From Acidobacteriaceae bacterium (GTDB lineage: Bacteria > Acidobacteriota > Terriglobia > Terriglobales > Acidobacteriaceae): a DNA stretch of 64,000 bases. The translations under genes were made by a program, and so were the position numbers. Below are positions 16,219 to 24,641 of this stretch, one piece after another. Within the stretch, counting starts at the first letter, position 1. Every line of letters begins with the position of its first letter. The notes beneath the pieces are model-generated. The model had not been told where the DNA came from. It searched no databases and was given only the letters and a program-made list of their open reading frames with translations. Location of the stretch: assembly GCA_903642235.1 (NCBI GenBank), contig CAHJWL010000006.1, forward strand, positions 186,001 through 250,000. Reading direction: 5' to 3'.

Positions 16219-18951
16219 TTAGAAATGAAAGCCTAGTTCGGCCGTCAATGCTCTTGGAGTGACATAGTGCGTGCCGCTGAAGGTAGAAAGAAAGTTGTAC
16301 AGGGCGTACTTGTTTGTGACGTTGACCGCAGTAAGCCGGAGACTTACGCGGCGAGCTTCCCCTTTGAAGAGATTGTCCTCTCCAAGCGATACGTCGAACA
16401 GGTTTCGATGAGCGATGCGAGGTGGGTTCTTGTCGTCATCTTCCGTGTTCGGTGCGGGGATGCTCACGAGTTTGGAGGTGAGCTGATCAGCTTGGCAGAG
16501 ACCAGGCAAGGCAGCCGTTGGAGTAGCCTTCACGCCGTTGCATGTGAGCCCGGCCTGAAACTGTTGATCCGCCGTGAGTCCGCTTACGTCAATGAAGTTC
16601 TGGCCATTGATAACGACGCCGCCACAGGGGCTGTTCGCGCCAGTCGGGTTGAAGCATGGCACCGATCCTGCAGTGAGTCCGCTATCAAAGCGCCAGTTGA
16701 AGCCAATAAACGGTCCGTGCTTGAAGGGCACCTGATACTGGACGTGAGTTGTCTGGTTGTAGCGCTCATCGTGATCGATGCGGAACGGAAAGCCACTCTG
16801 TCCCACGGTTGCGCCCGCGCCGGCACTCTGTGGCGGAAAAAAGCGAGCGGCAACGCCGGACATCACAACAAAGGCTGTGACATTGTGGAAGTTAGGAACG
16901 TCAGCTCGCAGAGCAAAGCCAGGAATCTTTGAGTTGTGCCAGTCGATCGGAAAGGTTATGGGTGTGTTGCCGACCACACTGAAGTCGAAGGCATTGTGTG
17001 TGTACTTCCAGATGTAATCGCCGCTGATAACCAGGTTTTTACCGAAGGCCTGCTGCAGCCCGGCGTGGAACTCATTTTTGAAGCCCGGGGCAACGATGGC
17101 GTTGCCACCCTGGCAGGCCAGGAGCGGATTAAGAATGTTGTTACCGCAGCCTTGGCTGGAGATGACAAGGTTCTCATTGAAAGGTGTTTCAAGAGTGCGG
17201 GCGTACGATACGCGGAGAACGGTACCTGTCCGCTTGATGTTGTACGCAGCGCCAAGACGGGGTTCCGCCTGCCGGCTCACGCTTAACCCGTTGTAGAGAT
17301 CGCCACGAATGCCGACGTTGAAGTTCCAGGCGCCCGCCGTGATCTGATCCTGAACGTAAAGCGCCAGTTCTTTAATGTCTGTGTGACCGAAGTAGTTGTA
17401 TAGTCCGCCATCCCGGGTGAGATCGAAGGGCAGCAGGTCAGGATTGAAGGCGGTACTGCCCAGGGAACCGTCGTTGGCTACGAGGCCTGCGGCGGCGCAC
17501 TGCGAGGGGTCGTTGAACCCGCTCTGGGCGGCTCCGTCGGCATCCGTGCAGGGTGCATTGAATGTCGAGTCAACCAGTCCCAGTTGGTCGTGCTCTCTCA
17601 GGAAGGTGTGAGAGTAGACCGCGCCAAGCTTGATGTTGTTGCGACCCGTGACGTACGAGAAGTCGGTATGAACTCCAGCATTCGTCAGCTGCCGCTGCTG
17701 CGCGATGGATTCTGTTCCAACCGGTCCGAGATCCGCGAGGAGATTGCTGCTTGGGTAGTAGTTGTACTGATCGTGTCGGACATAGGGAGCGAAGTTGAAG
17801 ACTGAGTTTGCGCTGATAACGCGCGTAAAGGTAGGCGAGATGTTGAATGTCTCGATCTTGTTCTTCTGATCGGTGTTGCCCACATTGGAAAAGACCGGGG
17901 CTGCTCCGGAGCCGCCGCTGGTTACATTCTGCACCTGGAGGTTGTCGTATGTGTTCGGGGTCTGGAACCACGATCGGCTGTAGGTGAGATTCAGGTGAGC
18001 TGAGTTCTTATCCGAGAACTGACGATCGATGCGGTCGAAGACGTTCTGCTCGTTGCCTTTTGCGTGGAAGACCGAAAACTCGGCAGGGTCAAGAAATCTG
18101 CCTGTGTTGAGACCGTCAATCTCGAAGAAGTTGCCGCCCTTGGGACCGCCGTACGCGATATCCAGCGAACCGGTTGAGGTTCCGAAGGTTCCGTAGGAGG
18201 CGGTGAGGCTGCCCGTGGGCTTCAGCACACCCTGCCCGGAGCGTGTGGTGACGTTGATGATCAGAGCCGTTTTGTCGCCGTACTCCGCCGGCGGTGCCCC
18301 TGAGATGACTTCAATCGACTGAATGGAATTTGAAGGAATCTGGTTTGAAAAGACCTTGCTTTGCTGGTCCGTGATGGGCTGACCATCGAGAGAGAACGAG
18401 TTCGATGCGTGATCGCCAAGACCGTGGAAGAGTCCGTTCGAATCCGCAGCCACACCTGGAGACGAGAGCGTTACGAGCGAGCTCAGAGTGGACGACGGAG
18501 TCTCAAGTGGAAGCTTCTCGAATAAAGCTCGATCGAGATCGGTGTGGAAAACCGAGCTGCCCTCCAGCAGGTCTCCAGCGTCGACGTCGACCACTGACGA
18601 CGACGTGCCCACCTTGAGTGATTCATTGAGCACCACCGGAACAGTTGATCCGATCTGGACGTCCTGCGACAGGGAGGAGAAGCCCGAACCATTCACGGTG
18701 AGGTGGTAGGGATTAAGCGGAATATTTGTGAACGAATAACGACCGGTTGCATCGGTCGTGCTGTTGCGATTCAGACCACTCACCGGATTGATGAGAGTGA
18801 CGATTGCTCCTGAAACTACGGCGCCTGTCGGATCCGTAATGATCCCTGACAGTGTTCCGGCGCTTCCGGCCGATTGCGCCAGAGCGCCTGGGATGCTTGA
18901 AAACAAAGACACGGATGCGACGACGATTCCACGTCGAATAGACGAGTGCAT
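16219..18951 (-). CDS. TonB-dependent receptor with N-terminal carboxypeptidase-regulatory domain
   Basis: 910 residues. Signal peptide (VVASVSLFSSIPGALAQ), a CarboxypepD_reg-like beta-sandwich at about 32-110 (GTLSGIITDPTGAVVSGAIV ... GRYSFTNIPLNPY), a plug domain with FSLDGQPITDQQ, SIQSIEVISGAPPAEYGD and VTTRSGQG, then a long beta-barrel ending in Phe (TAELGFHF). This is the architecture of outer-membrane receptors that import scarce ligands using TonB energy. Shorter than the other two receptors in this window and with a more classical plug. Preceded by 41 bases by a small His/Cys exported protein gene and located in the zinc block, so a zinc (zincophore) receptor is the leading guess, unproven. 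Confidence 0.85.
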   Translation of the reverse strand: MHSSIRRGIVVASVSLFSSIPGALAQSAGSAGTLSGIITDPTGAVVSGAIVTLINPVSGLNRNSTTDATGRYSFTNIPLNPYHLTVNGSGFSSLSQDVQIGSTVPVVLNESLKVGTSSSVVDVDAGDLLEGSSVFHTDLDRALFEKLPLETPSSTLSSLVTLSSPGVAADSNGLFHGLGDHASNSFSLDGQPITDQQSKVFSNQIPSNSIQSIEVISGAPPAEYGDKTALIINVTTRSGQGVLKPTGSLTASYGTFGTSTGSLDIAYGGPKGGNFFEIDGLNTGRFLDPAEFSVFHAKGNEQNVFDRIDRQFSDKNSAHLNLTYSRSWFQTPNTYDNLQVQNVTSGGSGAAPVFSNVGNTDQKNKIETFNISPTFTRVISANSVFNFAPYVRHDQYNYYPSSNLLADLGPVGTESIAQQRQLTNAGVHTDFSYVTGRNNIKLGAVYSHTFLREHDQLGLVDSTFNAPCTDADGAAQSGFNDPSQCAAAGLVANDGSLGSTAFNPDLLPFDLTRDGGLYNYFGHTDIKELALYVQDQITAGAWNFNVGIRGDLYNGLSVSRQAEPRLGAAYNIKRTGTVLRVSYARTLETPFNENLVISSQGCGNNILNPLLACQGGNAIVAPGFKNEFHAGLQQAFGKNLVISGDYIWKYTHNAFDFSVVGNTPITFPIDWHNSKIPGFALRADVPNFHNVTAFVVMSGVAARFFPPQSAGAGATVGQSGFPFRIDHDERYNQTTHVQYQVPFKHGPFIGFNWRFDSGLTAGSVPCFNPTGANSPCGGVVINGQNFIDVSGLTADQQFQAGLTCNGVKATPTAALPGLCQADQLTSKLVSIPAPNTEDDDKNPPRIAHRNLFDVSLGEDNLFKGEARRVSLRLTAVNVTNKYALYNFLSTFSGTHYVTPRALTAELGFHF

Positions 18952-18992
18952 ACACTAACCCCCTGAATAGTTACCTGTTGTTGAACGCAGAT

Positions 18993-19307
18993 CTACGAGC
19001 GAGAGGCGTTAGCAGGTGGAGGGCGTGTGAAGAGTTCGAATCGTACGAGCTCGCAATGCGGCGCGGGCGGAAGGTTGAACGAAATCTTCTCGAAGACCTG
19101 CGGAAGTGTAACCAGGACGTCCGAGGCCGCCGCGATCATATCGACGTGCGCGATGGAGCACAGTCCGCAGTCGGCATGGCTTGCGCCATCCGAGTGAGCG
19201 TGGGTTGCAGAGAGCGTTCCGGCAGCCAGGAGCAGGCCAATGCAAAGCGAGATCAGGAGCAGAGCTCCGAACCCGCAATGTCGCCCTTCTTTCCTGAACT
19301 GTCGCAT
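18993..19307 (-). CDS. small exported His/Cys-motif protein (DUF2946-like), upstream of TonB receptor
   Basis: 104 residues. A hydrophobic N-terminal segment (FGALLLISLCIGLLLAAGTL) precedes a compact metal-type motif: His36-x-His38, His44, Cys47-x-x-Cys50 and His54 (ATHAHSDGASHADCGLCSIA). Short exported proteins with this kind of motif (for example DUF2946) commonly sit beside metal-uptake outer-membrane receptors. The gene ends 41 bases before the receptor start on the same strand, so they form a two-gene unit. AGGAGG lies directly against the ATG with unusually short spacing. Role as periplasmic or cell-surface metal binder is inferred. Confidence 0.72.
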   Translation of the reverse strand: MRQFRKEGRHCGFGALLLISLCIGLLLAAGTLSATHAHSDGASHADCGLCSIAHVDMIAAASDVLVTLPQVFEKISFNLPPAPHCELVRFELFTRPPPANASRS

Positions 19308-19399
19308 CCTCCTACTATAACGCGGTTAATTGATGTACGGTTCGGCGCAAGAAAGGGCTCGTGTCTGGACGTCAGAGCTCCTGGCAGGTGGATCTCTCT

Positions 19400-20797
19400 C
19401 TACTTGCCGATGCAGAAGGTGGAGAAGATGAGGTTCAGGATGTCATCGGCTGTTGTTGTTCCAGTCAGGAGGTCAAGTGCATCGAGGGCTGTGTGCAGAT
19501 CCAGCAGGACCATCTCATGGGGTACCCTCTGCTGCATGGCCGTGAGTGCCGCCGCGAGTGCCGCCTGCGCAGCGGAGACTGCGGCGTGTTGACGCTCGTT
19601 GGTGAGGAAGACTGAGTCGGACGAGGCATTCTCACCCACAAGGGCGGTGTGGATGCGCTCACGCAGCGCCATGAACCCCTCGCGCGTTCGTGCCGAGACC
19701 TGTGTGACTGTGAGTTGACGAGAGAGGCCGGTCAGCTGCTGCACCCGCTCCGCGCACGCTGCCTGCGAGACCAGGTCACACTTGTTGAGGGCAACGAGAG
19801 CCGGTCGGCCCGCAAGTTCGTCGAATAACGCTACGTCCTCCGGATCAATTACCTGTGTGGCATCCACGACCAAGAGCACGAGCGCTGCATCGGCAAGCGT
19901 TTCGCGCGAGCGTGCGATGCCAAGCGCCTCGATCTCGTCTGTCGTCTGCCGAATGCCGGCCGTGTCGGTGATCTGAAGAGGAATGCCCGCAAAGGCCGTC
20001 TGTTCTGTGATGACGTCGCGTGTCGTTCCCGGAGTTGCGGTCACGATCGATCGATCCCTTTCCAGCAGGGCATTGAAGAGTGAGGACTTGCCGGCGTTCG
20101 GCCGGCCAATGATTGCCAGTGTTCGCCCTTCCCGCAAGGCATTGCCATAGCGGTAGCTCTGTTCAAGACGTGCAAGCCCGGCTAAGAGTGTGCTGACTGT
20201 GGTTACAATTGCCGTCTCCGGATGTACCTCCAGATCATCTTCAGCAAAATCAATGCCTGCTTCGAGCGTCGCGATCAAAGAAATCAGTTCGGACTTGATC
20301 GGCTGCACGACGCGCGAGAGAGCGCCGCCCATCTGGCTGGCGGCCACGCGCGCCTGGTGAAGCGTCGTTGCGCTGATCAGGTCATGCACGGCTTCGGCCT
20401 GCGTGAGGTCGAGACGGCCTGAGAGAAAGGCCCTTTGCGTAAACTCTCCAGGCTCGGCCAGGCGCGCGCCGCCGGCAACACACGCGCGCACCACAGCCTC
20501 GAGCACGACGGGAGCGCCATGGGTCGCAATCTCAACGACGTCCTCGCCGGTATAGGACCGGGGCGCGGGGAAGCAGGTAACGATTGCGTCATCGAGCACG
20601 GTGCCGGTCGCGGGGTCATGGATACGCGCGTATGTCGCCTTACCGGGAACCAGCGTTGTGCGGCCGCGCAATAACGTCAGCGACAAGCAGAGCGCCTCCG
20701 CACCCGAAAGGCGAACGATCCCGATGCCGCTGCGGCCGGGAGGTGTGGCGATGGCGACGATTGTCTCCGCGGTTGCGGGACGTGCTGGTGCTGTCAT
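19400..20797 (-). CDS. mnmE: tRNA modification GTPase MnmE
   Basis: 465 residues from the ATG at 20797. The N-terminal domain begins with ETIVAIATPPGRSGIGIVRL, the helical domain contains GEFTQRAFLSGRLDLTQAEA, the inserted G domain has GRPNAGKSS, TTRDVI, DTAGIR and NKCD, and the protein ends with the invariant CIGK whose Cys is needed for activity. With MnmG it makes the cmnm5 modification on wobble uridine of tRNAs. A longer in-frame reading back to 21064 overlaps the upstream zinc-ribbon fragment and shows no family similarity. mnmG is not in the window. Confidence 0.96.
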   Translation of the reverse strand: MTAPARPATAETIVAIATPPGRSGIGIVRLSGAEALCLSLTLLRGRTTLVPGKATYARIHDPATGTVLDDAIVTCFPAPRSYTGEDVVEIATHGAPVVLEAVVRACVAGGARLAEPGEFTQRAFLSGRLDLTQAEAVHDLISATTLHQARVAASQMGGALSRVVQPIKSELISLIATLEAGIDFAEDDLEVHPETAIVTTVSTLLAGLARLEQSYRYGNALREGRTLAIIGRPNAGKSSLFNALLERDRSIVTATPGTTRDVITEQTAFAGIPLQITDTAGIRQTTDEIEALGIARSRETLADAALVLLVVDATQVIDPEDVALFDELAGRPALVALNKCDLVSQAACAERVQQLTGLSRQLTVTQVSARTREGFMALRERIHTALVGENASSDSVFLTNERQHAAVSAAQAALAAALTAMQQRVPHEMVLLDLHTALDALDLLTGTTTADDILNLIFSTFCIGK

Positions 20798-20853
20798 GGA
20801 GTGGCTTTCGAAGGTGTTGCTCTTGTTGCGAAAAGAGAGGTGACGCCGTGATG

Positions 20854-21039
20854 CTATCCAGCCGCGTTTCCGTTTGCACCGCACAGAGAGCAGAAGCTGG
20901 CGGCTGGAGCCATGGGCCGGTGGCAGACGGCACAGATCGTCTCCTGCGAATGAGTGCCCGCGGCACTCCAGCCAGCAGGGTAGTTTCCGGCAAAGACCGG
21001 CGCGGAGGAAGGGACGAGCGGAGCGCGAGGAACGCTCAA
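20854..21039 (-). pseudogene. zinc-ribbon C-terminal fragment, detached by an in-frame amber codon
   Basis: A 61-codon reading frame from a TTG, ending with a double-Cys zinc ribbon (ICAVCHRPMAP ... FCSLCGANG). It is exactly in frame with the small membrane protein immediately upstream, separated only by a TAG and one Thr codon. In superinfection-immunity proteins the GWVV.L.W segment is commonly followed by a linker and a zinc ribbon in the same chain. The TAG here falls where a Trp is expected, suggesting TGG to TAG. No ribosome-binding site for independent translation is evident. Confidence 0.6.
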
Positions 21040-21042
21040 GGT

Positions 21043-21189
21043 CTAGAGCAGGCACACCACCCACCCGATGCCGGTCCAGCCAAGCAGAAGGTTCAGCACC
21101 CAGATCGTCACAGCACCGGGATGCGAGCGGCCGCTTGCGAGAAGAGCAGGCAGGAAGTAGATGACGAAGCTCAGAGCCAGGAACGTCAT
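21043..21189 (-). CDS. superinfection-immunity-type small membrane protein (apparently truncated)
   Basis: 48 residues from ATG 21189: MTFLALSFVIYFLPALLAS, then AVTIWVLNLLLGWTGIGWVV and CLL before a TAG stop. Two hydrophobic helices with FLPALLA and LNLLLGWTGIGWVV match the superinfection-immunity protein family named from phage T4 Imm; most bacterial members are chromosomal and of unknown role. An upstream in-frame start at 21267 gives a polar extension and is less likely. The frame continues after the stop into a zinc ribbon (20854-21039), so the intact ancestor was probably about 111 residues. Confidence 0.65.
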   Translation of the reverse strand: MTFLALSFVIYFLPALLASGRSHPGAVTIWVLNLLLGWTGIGWVVCLL

Positions 21190-21303
21190 TGCAAACCCCT
21201 CAGAAGAGAGCGTGCGAGCAACGCACGCTGCTTTTAAGATACGACGTCTGCGGAGGGCTGGTTCCATGATGCAGCGCAGGCGCGACGCGTCACGACTAAC
21301 ACC

Positions 21304-22239
21304 CTAGCGGCTCGCCAGCGGCTCTTTCTCTTGCCCCGTGTAGGTTCCGCCGCGCAGACCAGCCAGGATCTGCGTCTGAAAGTCGTTGGCAGCACCGGGA
21401 TTGTTCGGCAGAAAGATCGTGTTGGTTCCGCCACGTGTGCCGATGTCGCGCAATGTATCGAAGTACTGCGTGAGCAGCACAAGAGCCATGACATCGTCCG
21501 CGGTAGACCCGGGCACAGTCTCTCGAAAATGTTCAATCGATGCGCGAAGCCCATCGATGATGGCCTGCCGTTCAGCAGCGATCCCTTTGCCCTGGAGAGC
21601 CTTTGATTCGGCTTCCGCCTCTGCCTGCTTGACCTTCAGGATCTTCTCGGCCTCTCCGCGTGCCTGCGCCGCTACCTGGGATCGCTGCGCCGCGTTGATG
21701 TCGTTCATCGCTGCCTTCACCTTGATGTCGGGCACAATATCCGTGACAAGGGCGGTGAGAATGTTGAACCCGAAGCCGGACATAATCGAGTCCAGCTCTA
21801 CCTTGACGGCGACGGAGATACCGCTTTGCTGCTCAAAGGTTTCATCGAGCGTGAGCTTGGGAACATGACCGAGGATGGAGTTGAAGACGAAGCTCTCTAT
21901 CTGCTTCTGCGGTGCGCTGAGACGGTAAAAGGCGTCGTAGATCTTCTCATCCAGAACCTGATACTGCACGCTTACTGGGATCTGCACGAAGACGTTGTCG
22001 CGTGTCTTCGTCTCGACGGAAAAGCTGGCCTGTTTGACCTGCAGATCGACAAAGTACACGCGTTCCGCGAAGGGAACCAGAACGTGCAGACCGGGGCGCG
22101 TGATGCGATCAAATTTGCCAAAGCGTTCCACGACGCCGGCAGTCGCCGTCCGCACTGTGTAGAGCGTCTTCAGAATGGTGACGAGAAAAACAACTGCGAG
22201 GATGAAGAGGAGAAAGATCAGGGCGGAAGAGAGTTCCAT
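21304..22239 (-). CDS. SPFH/band 7 membrane protein (QmcA/stomatin-like)
   Basis: 311 residues. One N-terminal membrane helix (ALIFLLFILAVVFLVTIL), then the SPFH domain starting TVRTATAGVVERFGKFDRI with RPGLHVLVPFAERV and TKTRDNVFVQIPVSVQYQV. A long charged coiled-coil (AAQRSQVAAQARGEAEKILK ... AEAEAESKALQGKGIAAERQ) follows. Such proteins oligomerise as membrane scaffolds and modulate proteases such as FtsH. No NfeD partner gene is adjacent. It is divergent from the DUF2461 gene. Confidence 0.88.
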   Translation of the reverse strand: MELSSALIFLLFILAVVFLVTILKTLYTVRTATAGVVERFGKFDRITRPGLHVLVPFAERVYFVDLQVKQASFSVETKTRDNVFVQIPVSVQYQVLDEKIYDAFYRLSAPQKQIESFVFNSILGHVPKLTLDETFEQQSGISVAVKVELDSIMSGFGFNILTALVTDIVPDIKVKAAMNDINAAQRSQVAAQARGEAEKILKVKQAEAEAESKALQGKGIAAERQAIIDGLRASIEHFRETVPGSTADDVMALVLLTQYFDTLRDIGTRGGTNTIFLPNNPGAANDFQTQILAGLRGGTYTGQEKEPLASR

Positions 22240-22329
22240 GCGGGGCGACCTGTAGACGCCTTAGTTGAAGGATACAGCAGAGGCGACGTGGCGATCAGCC
22301 TCCGAAGCAGCGCGTTCTACCATAGCGGT

Positions 22330-23046
22330 ATGGGTGCGCACTTTTCTGAAGCAGGTCTTCGCTTTCTTCGCAGCTTGAAGCGACATAATGATCGCGACTG
22401 GTTCAACGAAAGAAAGATGACCTACGAGCAGGAACTGAAGGAGCCCCTGCTCGCACTGATCGACGAGATCAATGAGGCGATGCTTCGCTTTGCCCCGGAG
22501 CACGTTCGTTCCCCGGCAAAGACCATGATGCGCATCTACCGGGACATCCGGTTCTCGAAGGACAAACGGCCGTATAAGACACACGTCAGTGCCTGGTGGG
22601 CCAGGGCCGGCCTTGAGAAGACCTCAGGCGGCGGCTTTTACCTGGAGGTTTCGAGTGACCAGGTGCAGATTGCCGCCGGTGTCTTCCTTCCGGAACGAGC
22701 GCAGCTGCTGGCCATCCGGAACCATATTGTCGTCCACCACGCGCGGCTCCGGGCGGAGCTGCACGCGCGCCGCCTGCAGGCTGCGGGGCTGCTGCCGGTA
22801 GCCGGCAACCCGCTGACGCGACCTCCTAAAGGTTTTCTCGAACCCGCCGCCGCCATGGATCTGCTGCAGCGGCGAGACTGGGCCGTGCTGGGCACCTTTC
22901 CGACCAGCATGGCTCTTACGTCCGGGTTTTCACGAGAGGTGAGCCGCCGTTTTGAACGCGCGGCCCCACTGGTTACGCTTCTCAATGAGCCACTCGTTCC
23001 ACGTTCGAAGAGCTCTTCCTTTGCGCCATTGCCGCTGAGATTCTGA
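22330..23046 (+). CDS. DUF2461 family protein
   Basis: 238 residues beginning FSEAGLRFLRSLKRHNDRDW, with FNERKMTYEQELKEPLLALI, MRIYRDIRFSKDKRPYKTH and GGGFYLEVSSDQVQIAAGV, all diagnostic of DUF2461 (the TIGR02453 family). Biochemical role is unknown. The long open frame upstream of 22330 is antisense to the SPFH gene and is not coding. No clear partner gene. Confidence 0.85.
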   Translation: MGAHFSEAGLRFLRSLKRHNDRDWFNERKMTYEQELKEPLLALIDEINEAMLRFAPEHVRSPAKTMMRIYRDIRFSKDKRPYKTHVSAWWARAGLEKTSGGGFYLEVSSDQVQIAAGVFLPERAQLLAIRNHIVVHHARLRAELHARRLQAAGLLPVAGNPLTRPPKGFLEPAAAMDLLQRRDWAVLGTFPTSMALTSGFSREVSRRFERAAPLVTLLNEPLVPRSKSSSFAPLPLRF

Positions 23047-23325
23047 ACTCTGGCAGTACTGCCGCAGCGCCGCTTCCTGATAAACGTGCGAAAAACCGCA
23101 CAAATACAGGTAAAACCGGGAGAAAGCTGTGGAAACGCGGCTTTTGCCGTTGACAAAGCGGTACGGAGAGTTGAAGGTGAAGGGCGGTACGGTACTCCGG
23201 ACCCCTATGAACATTGGCGATTTCGCTGCAAGGCAAACGATCCTGGCTGATCGAGACACGGTTCAGGGTTGTCAAGTGTGGCGGGCATCGTCATCTATTT
23301 CAGGGCAAGACACGAAGGAGAAAAC

Positions 23326-23622
23326 ATGGCAAAGGGAATGACAAAGACCGCTCTGGTCCGCACAATGGCCGAGAGTCTGGAACTCACCAGCAAGCAATCC
23401 GCTGCTTTTTTCGAGCTGCTGGCGCAAACCGCAGTTAAGGAAACGAAGAAGAACGGCGAATTCACGATTCCTGGTATTGGCAAGTTGGTAAAGGCAGAGC
23501 GCAAAGCCCGGCTTGGACGCAATCCGCAGACTGGCGAGACGATTAAGATCAAGGCGAAGACGGTTGTCAAGTTCCGCGTGGCCAAGGTTGCCAAGGACAC
23601 CATCGCGCCCGTCAAGAAGTAA
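23326..23622 (+). CDS. HU-family DNA-binding protein
   Basis: 98 residues starting MAKGMTKTALVRTMAESLEL. The HU/IHF signature is at about 50-75 (FTIPGIGKLVKAERKARLGR, NPQTGETIKIKAKTVVKFRV). The N-terminus and the basic end (KVAKDTIAPVKK) differ a little from canonical HU. It bends and compacts DNA as a dimer. Start 23326 has AAGGAGAAAAC upstream; the longer frame from 23269 adds a non-homologous stretch. A hairpin terminator follows. Confidence 0.93.
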   Translation: MAKGMTKTALVRTMAESLELTSKQSAAFFELLAQTAVKETKKNGEFTIPGIGKLVKAERKARLGRNPQTGETIKIKAKTVVKFRVAKVAKDTIAPVKK

Positions 23623-23650
23623 AGACATCACTCCCCTTATAAGAAGAGGC

Positions 23651-23690
23651 ACGACCGGCAGAACTGCTCTGAGCGCAGTGTGCCGGTCGT
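23651..23690. terminator. hairpin terminator between HU and methyltransferase genes
   Basis: Perfect 10-base arms ACGACCGGCA (23651-23660) and TGCCGGTCGT (23681-23690), with an inner CTGC/GCAG pairing in the loop. Lies between convergent genes. The T-run after it is weak (TCGCGTTT). Confidence 0.6.
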
Positions 23691-23711
23691 TCGCGTTTCA
23701 GGCCGCTCCGG

Positions 23712-24503
23712 CTAGAGAGAGACTTGCCCGCTTGAAGCTTCGTCCGTGTGATCTGCGACCTTCGGGATGAACGCCCGCGCAATGAGGGAAAGGCCGAATG
23801 AAACCAGAATGCCTTTGAGCAGGATGGTCGAGTTGAAGTTCCAGCCGAGCGTGATGAAGCTGATGGCGACCCCCAGCGCGAAGACCTCCGAGAGGAGACC
23901 GCTGCGGTAGCTCGGTGACGTTCCAGTGAGGGTGAGGGAATGGCGCCGGGACGGTACAAGGCGCGGCACAACACCGAGATACTGCCGGTATGGCTCGCCT
24001 AAGTTATTCAAAAGAAAGGCCTCTTCAGCACTGATCAGACGCAGGAGAAATACAGACGTCAAGAGTACAGCAACGATCGCACCGGTGGGCGGCATAGTGA
24101 GCGAGAGCGCCAGCGTGCTGAAGAAGGTGCCCAGGTACACGGGATTGCGGACATAGCGGAACGGCCCGGCGGCCACGATCTGCCTTGCATGAAGGCCGCC
24201 CGCATGAACGACGGAGGCGCCGAGAAACGAGGCACCCCAGAGGCGCAGAGCCGCCCCAAACGTGGCCGCGAGGCAGCCTAAAACCAGGAACACCTGGGAG
24301 CTGGCCGTAAAGGTGAGCCAGTGCGCACGCGCTGGAAGAGCCGCCAGGAAGAGCCACCAGGTGCTCGAGCCCAGGGAGAGAGTCGTATATCGCTCCCAGG
24401 GGGCGAAGAAGCCGAGTGCAAGAATGAGGACGAGCACCAGATGGCGGAGGCGATATTCGAGCGCAAAAGCTGTCAAAATATGCCGCGATATGGCCGTGTA
24501 CAT
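23712..24503 (-). CDS. isoprenylcysteine carboxyl methyltransferase-like membrane protein
   Basis: 263 residues with about six hydrophobic helices and the ICMT/PEMT catalytic segment AAGPFRYVRNPVYLGTFFST followed by EEAFLLNNLGEPYRQYLGVV. These are the S-adenosylmethionine-binding motifs of the phospholipid/isoprenylcysteine methyltransferase family. In bacteria the substrates are usually unknown. A C-terminal pair of extra helices (VFALGVAISFITLGWNF, LLKGILVSFGLSLIARAF) extends beyond the family core. It sits downstream of parB on the same strand. Confidence 0.8.
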   Translation of the reverse strand: MYTAISRHILTAFALEYRLRHLVLVLILALGFFAPWERYTTLSLGSSTWWLFLAALPARAHWLTFTASSQVFLVLGCLAATFGAALRLWGASFLGASVVHAGGLHARQIVAAGPFRYVRNPVYLGTFFSTLALSLTMPPTGAIVAVLLTSVFLLRLISAEEAFLLNNLGEPYRQYLGVVPRLVPSRRHSLTLTGTSPSYRSGLLSEVFALGVAISFITLGWNFNSTILLKGILVSFGLSLIARAFIPKVADHTDEASSGQVSL

Positions 24504-24641
24504 ACGGCAAATGATGCGCCTGGAACGCTAATTCGCATGTTTTTACACCTCTCTGCGGATGACGAATCTCTGCCGCAGTTTACAGAACGCTCGTTTGCCC
24601 TCGCCGCGGAGTTTCACACCTGGTTTGACGTCGGTTTGGGG

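Noticed and set aside
21826..22329. N-terminal extension of the DUF2461 frame
   Set aside because: Lies over the SPFH gene in antisense and has no DUF2461 similarity; the family begins at 22330.
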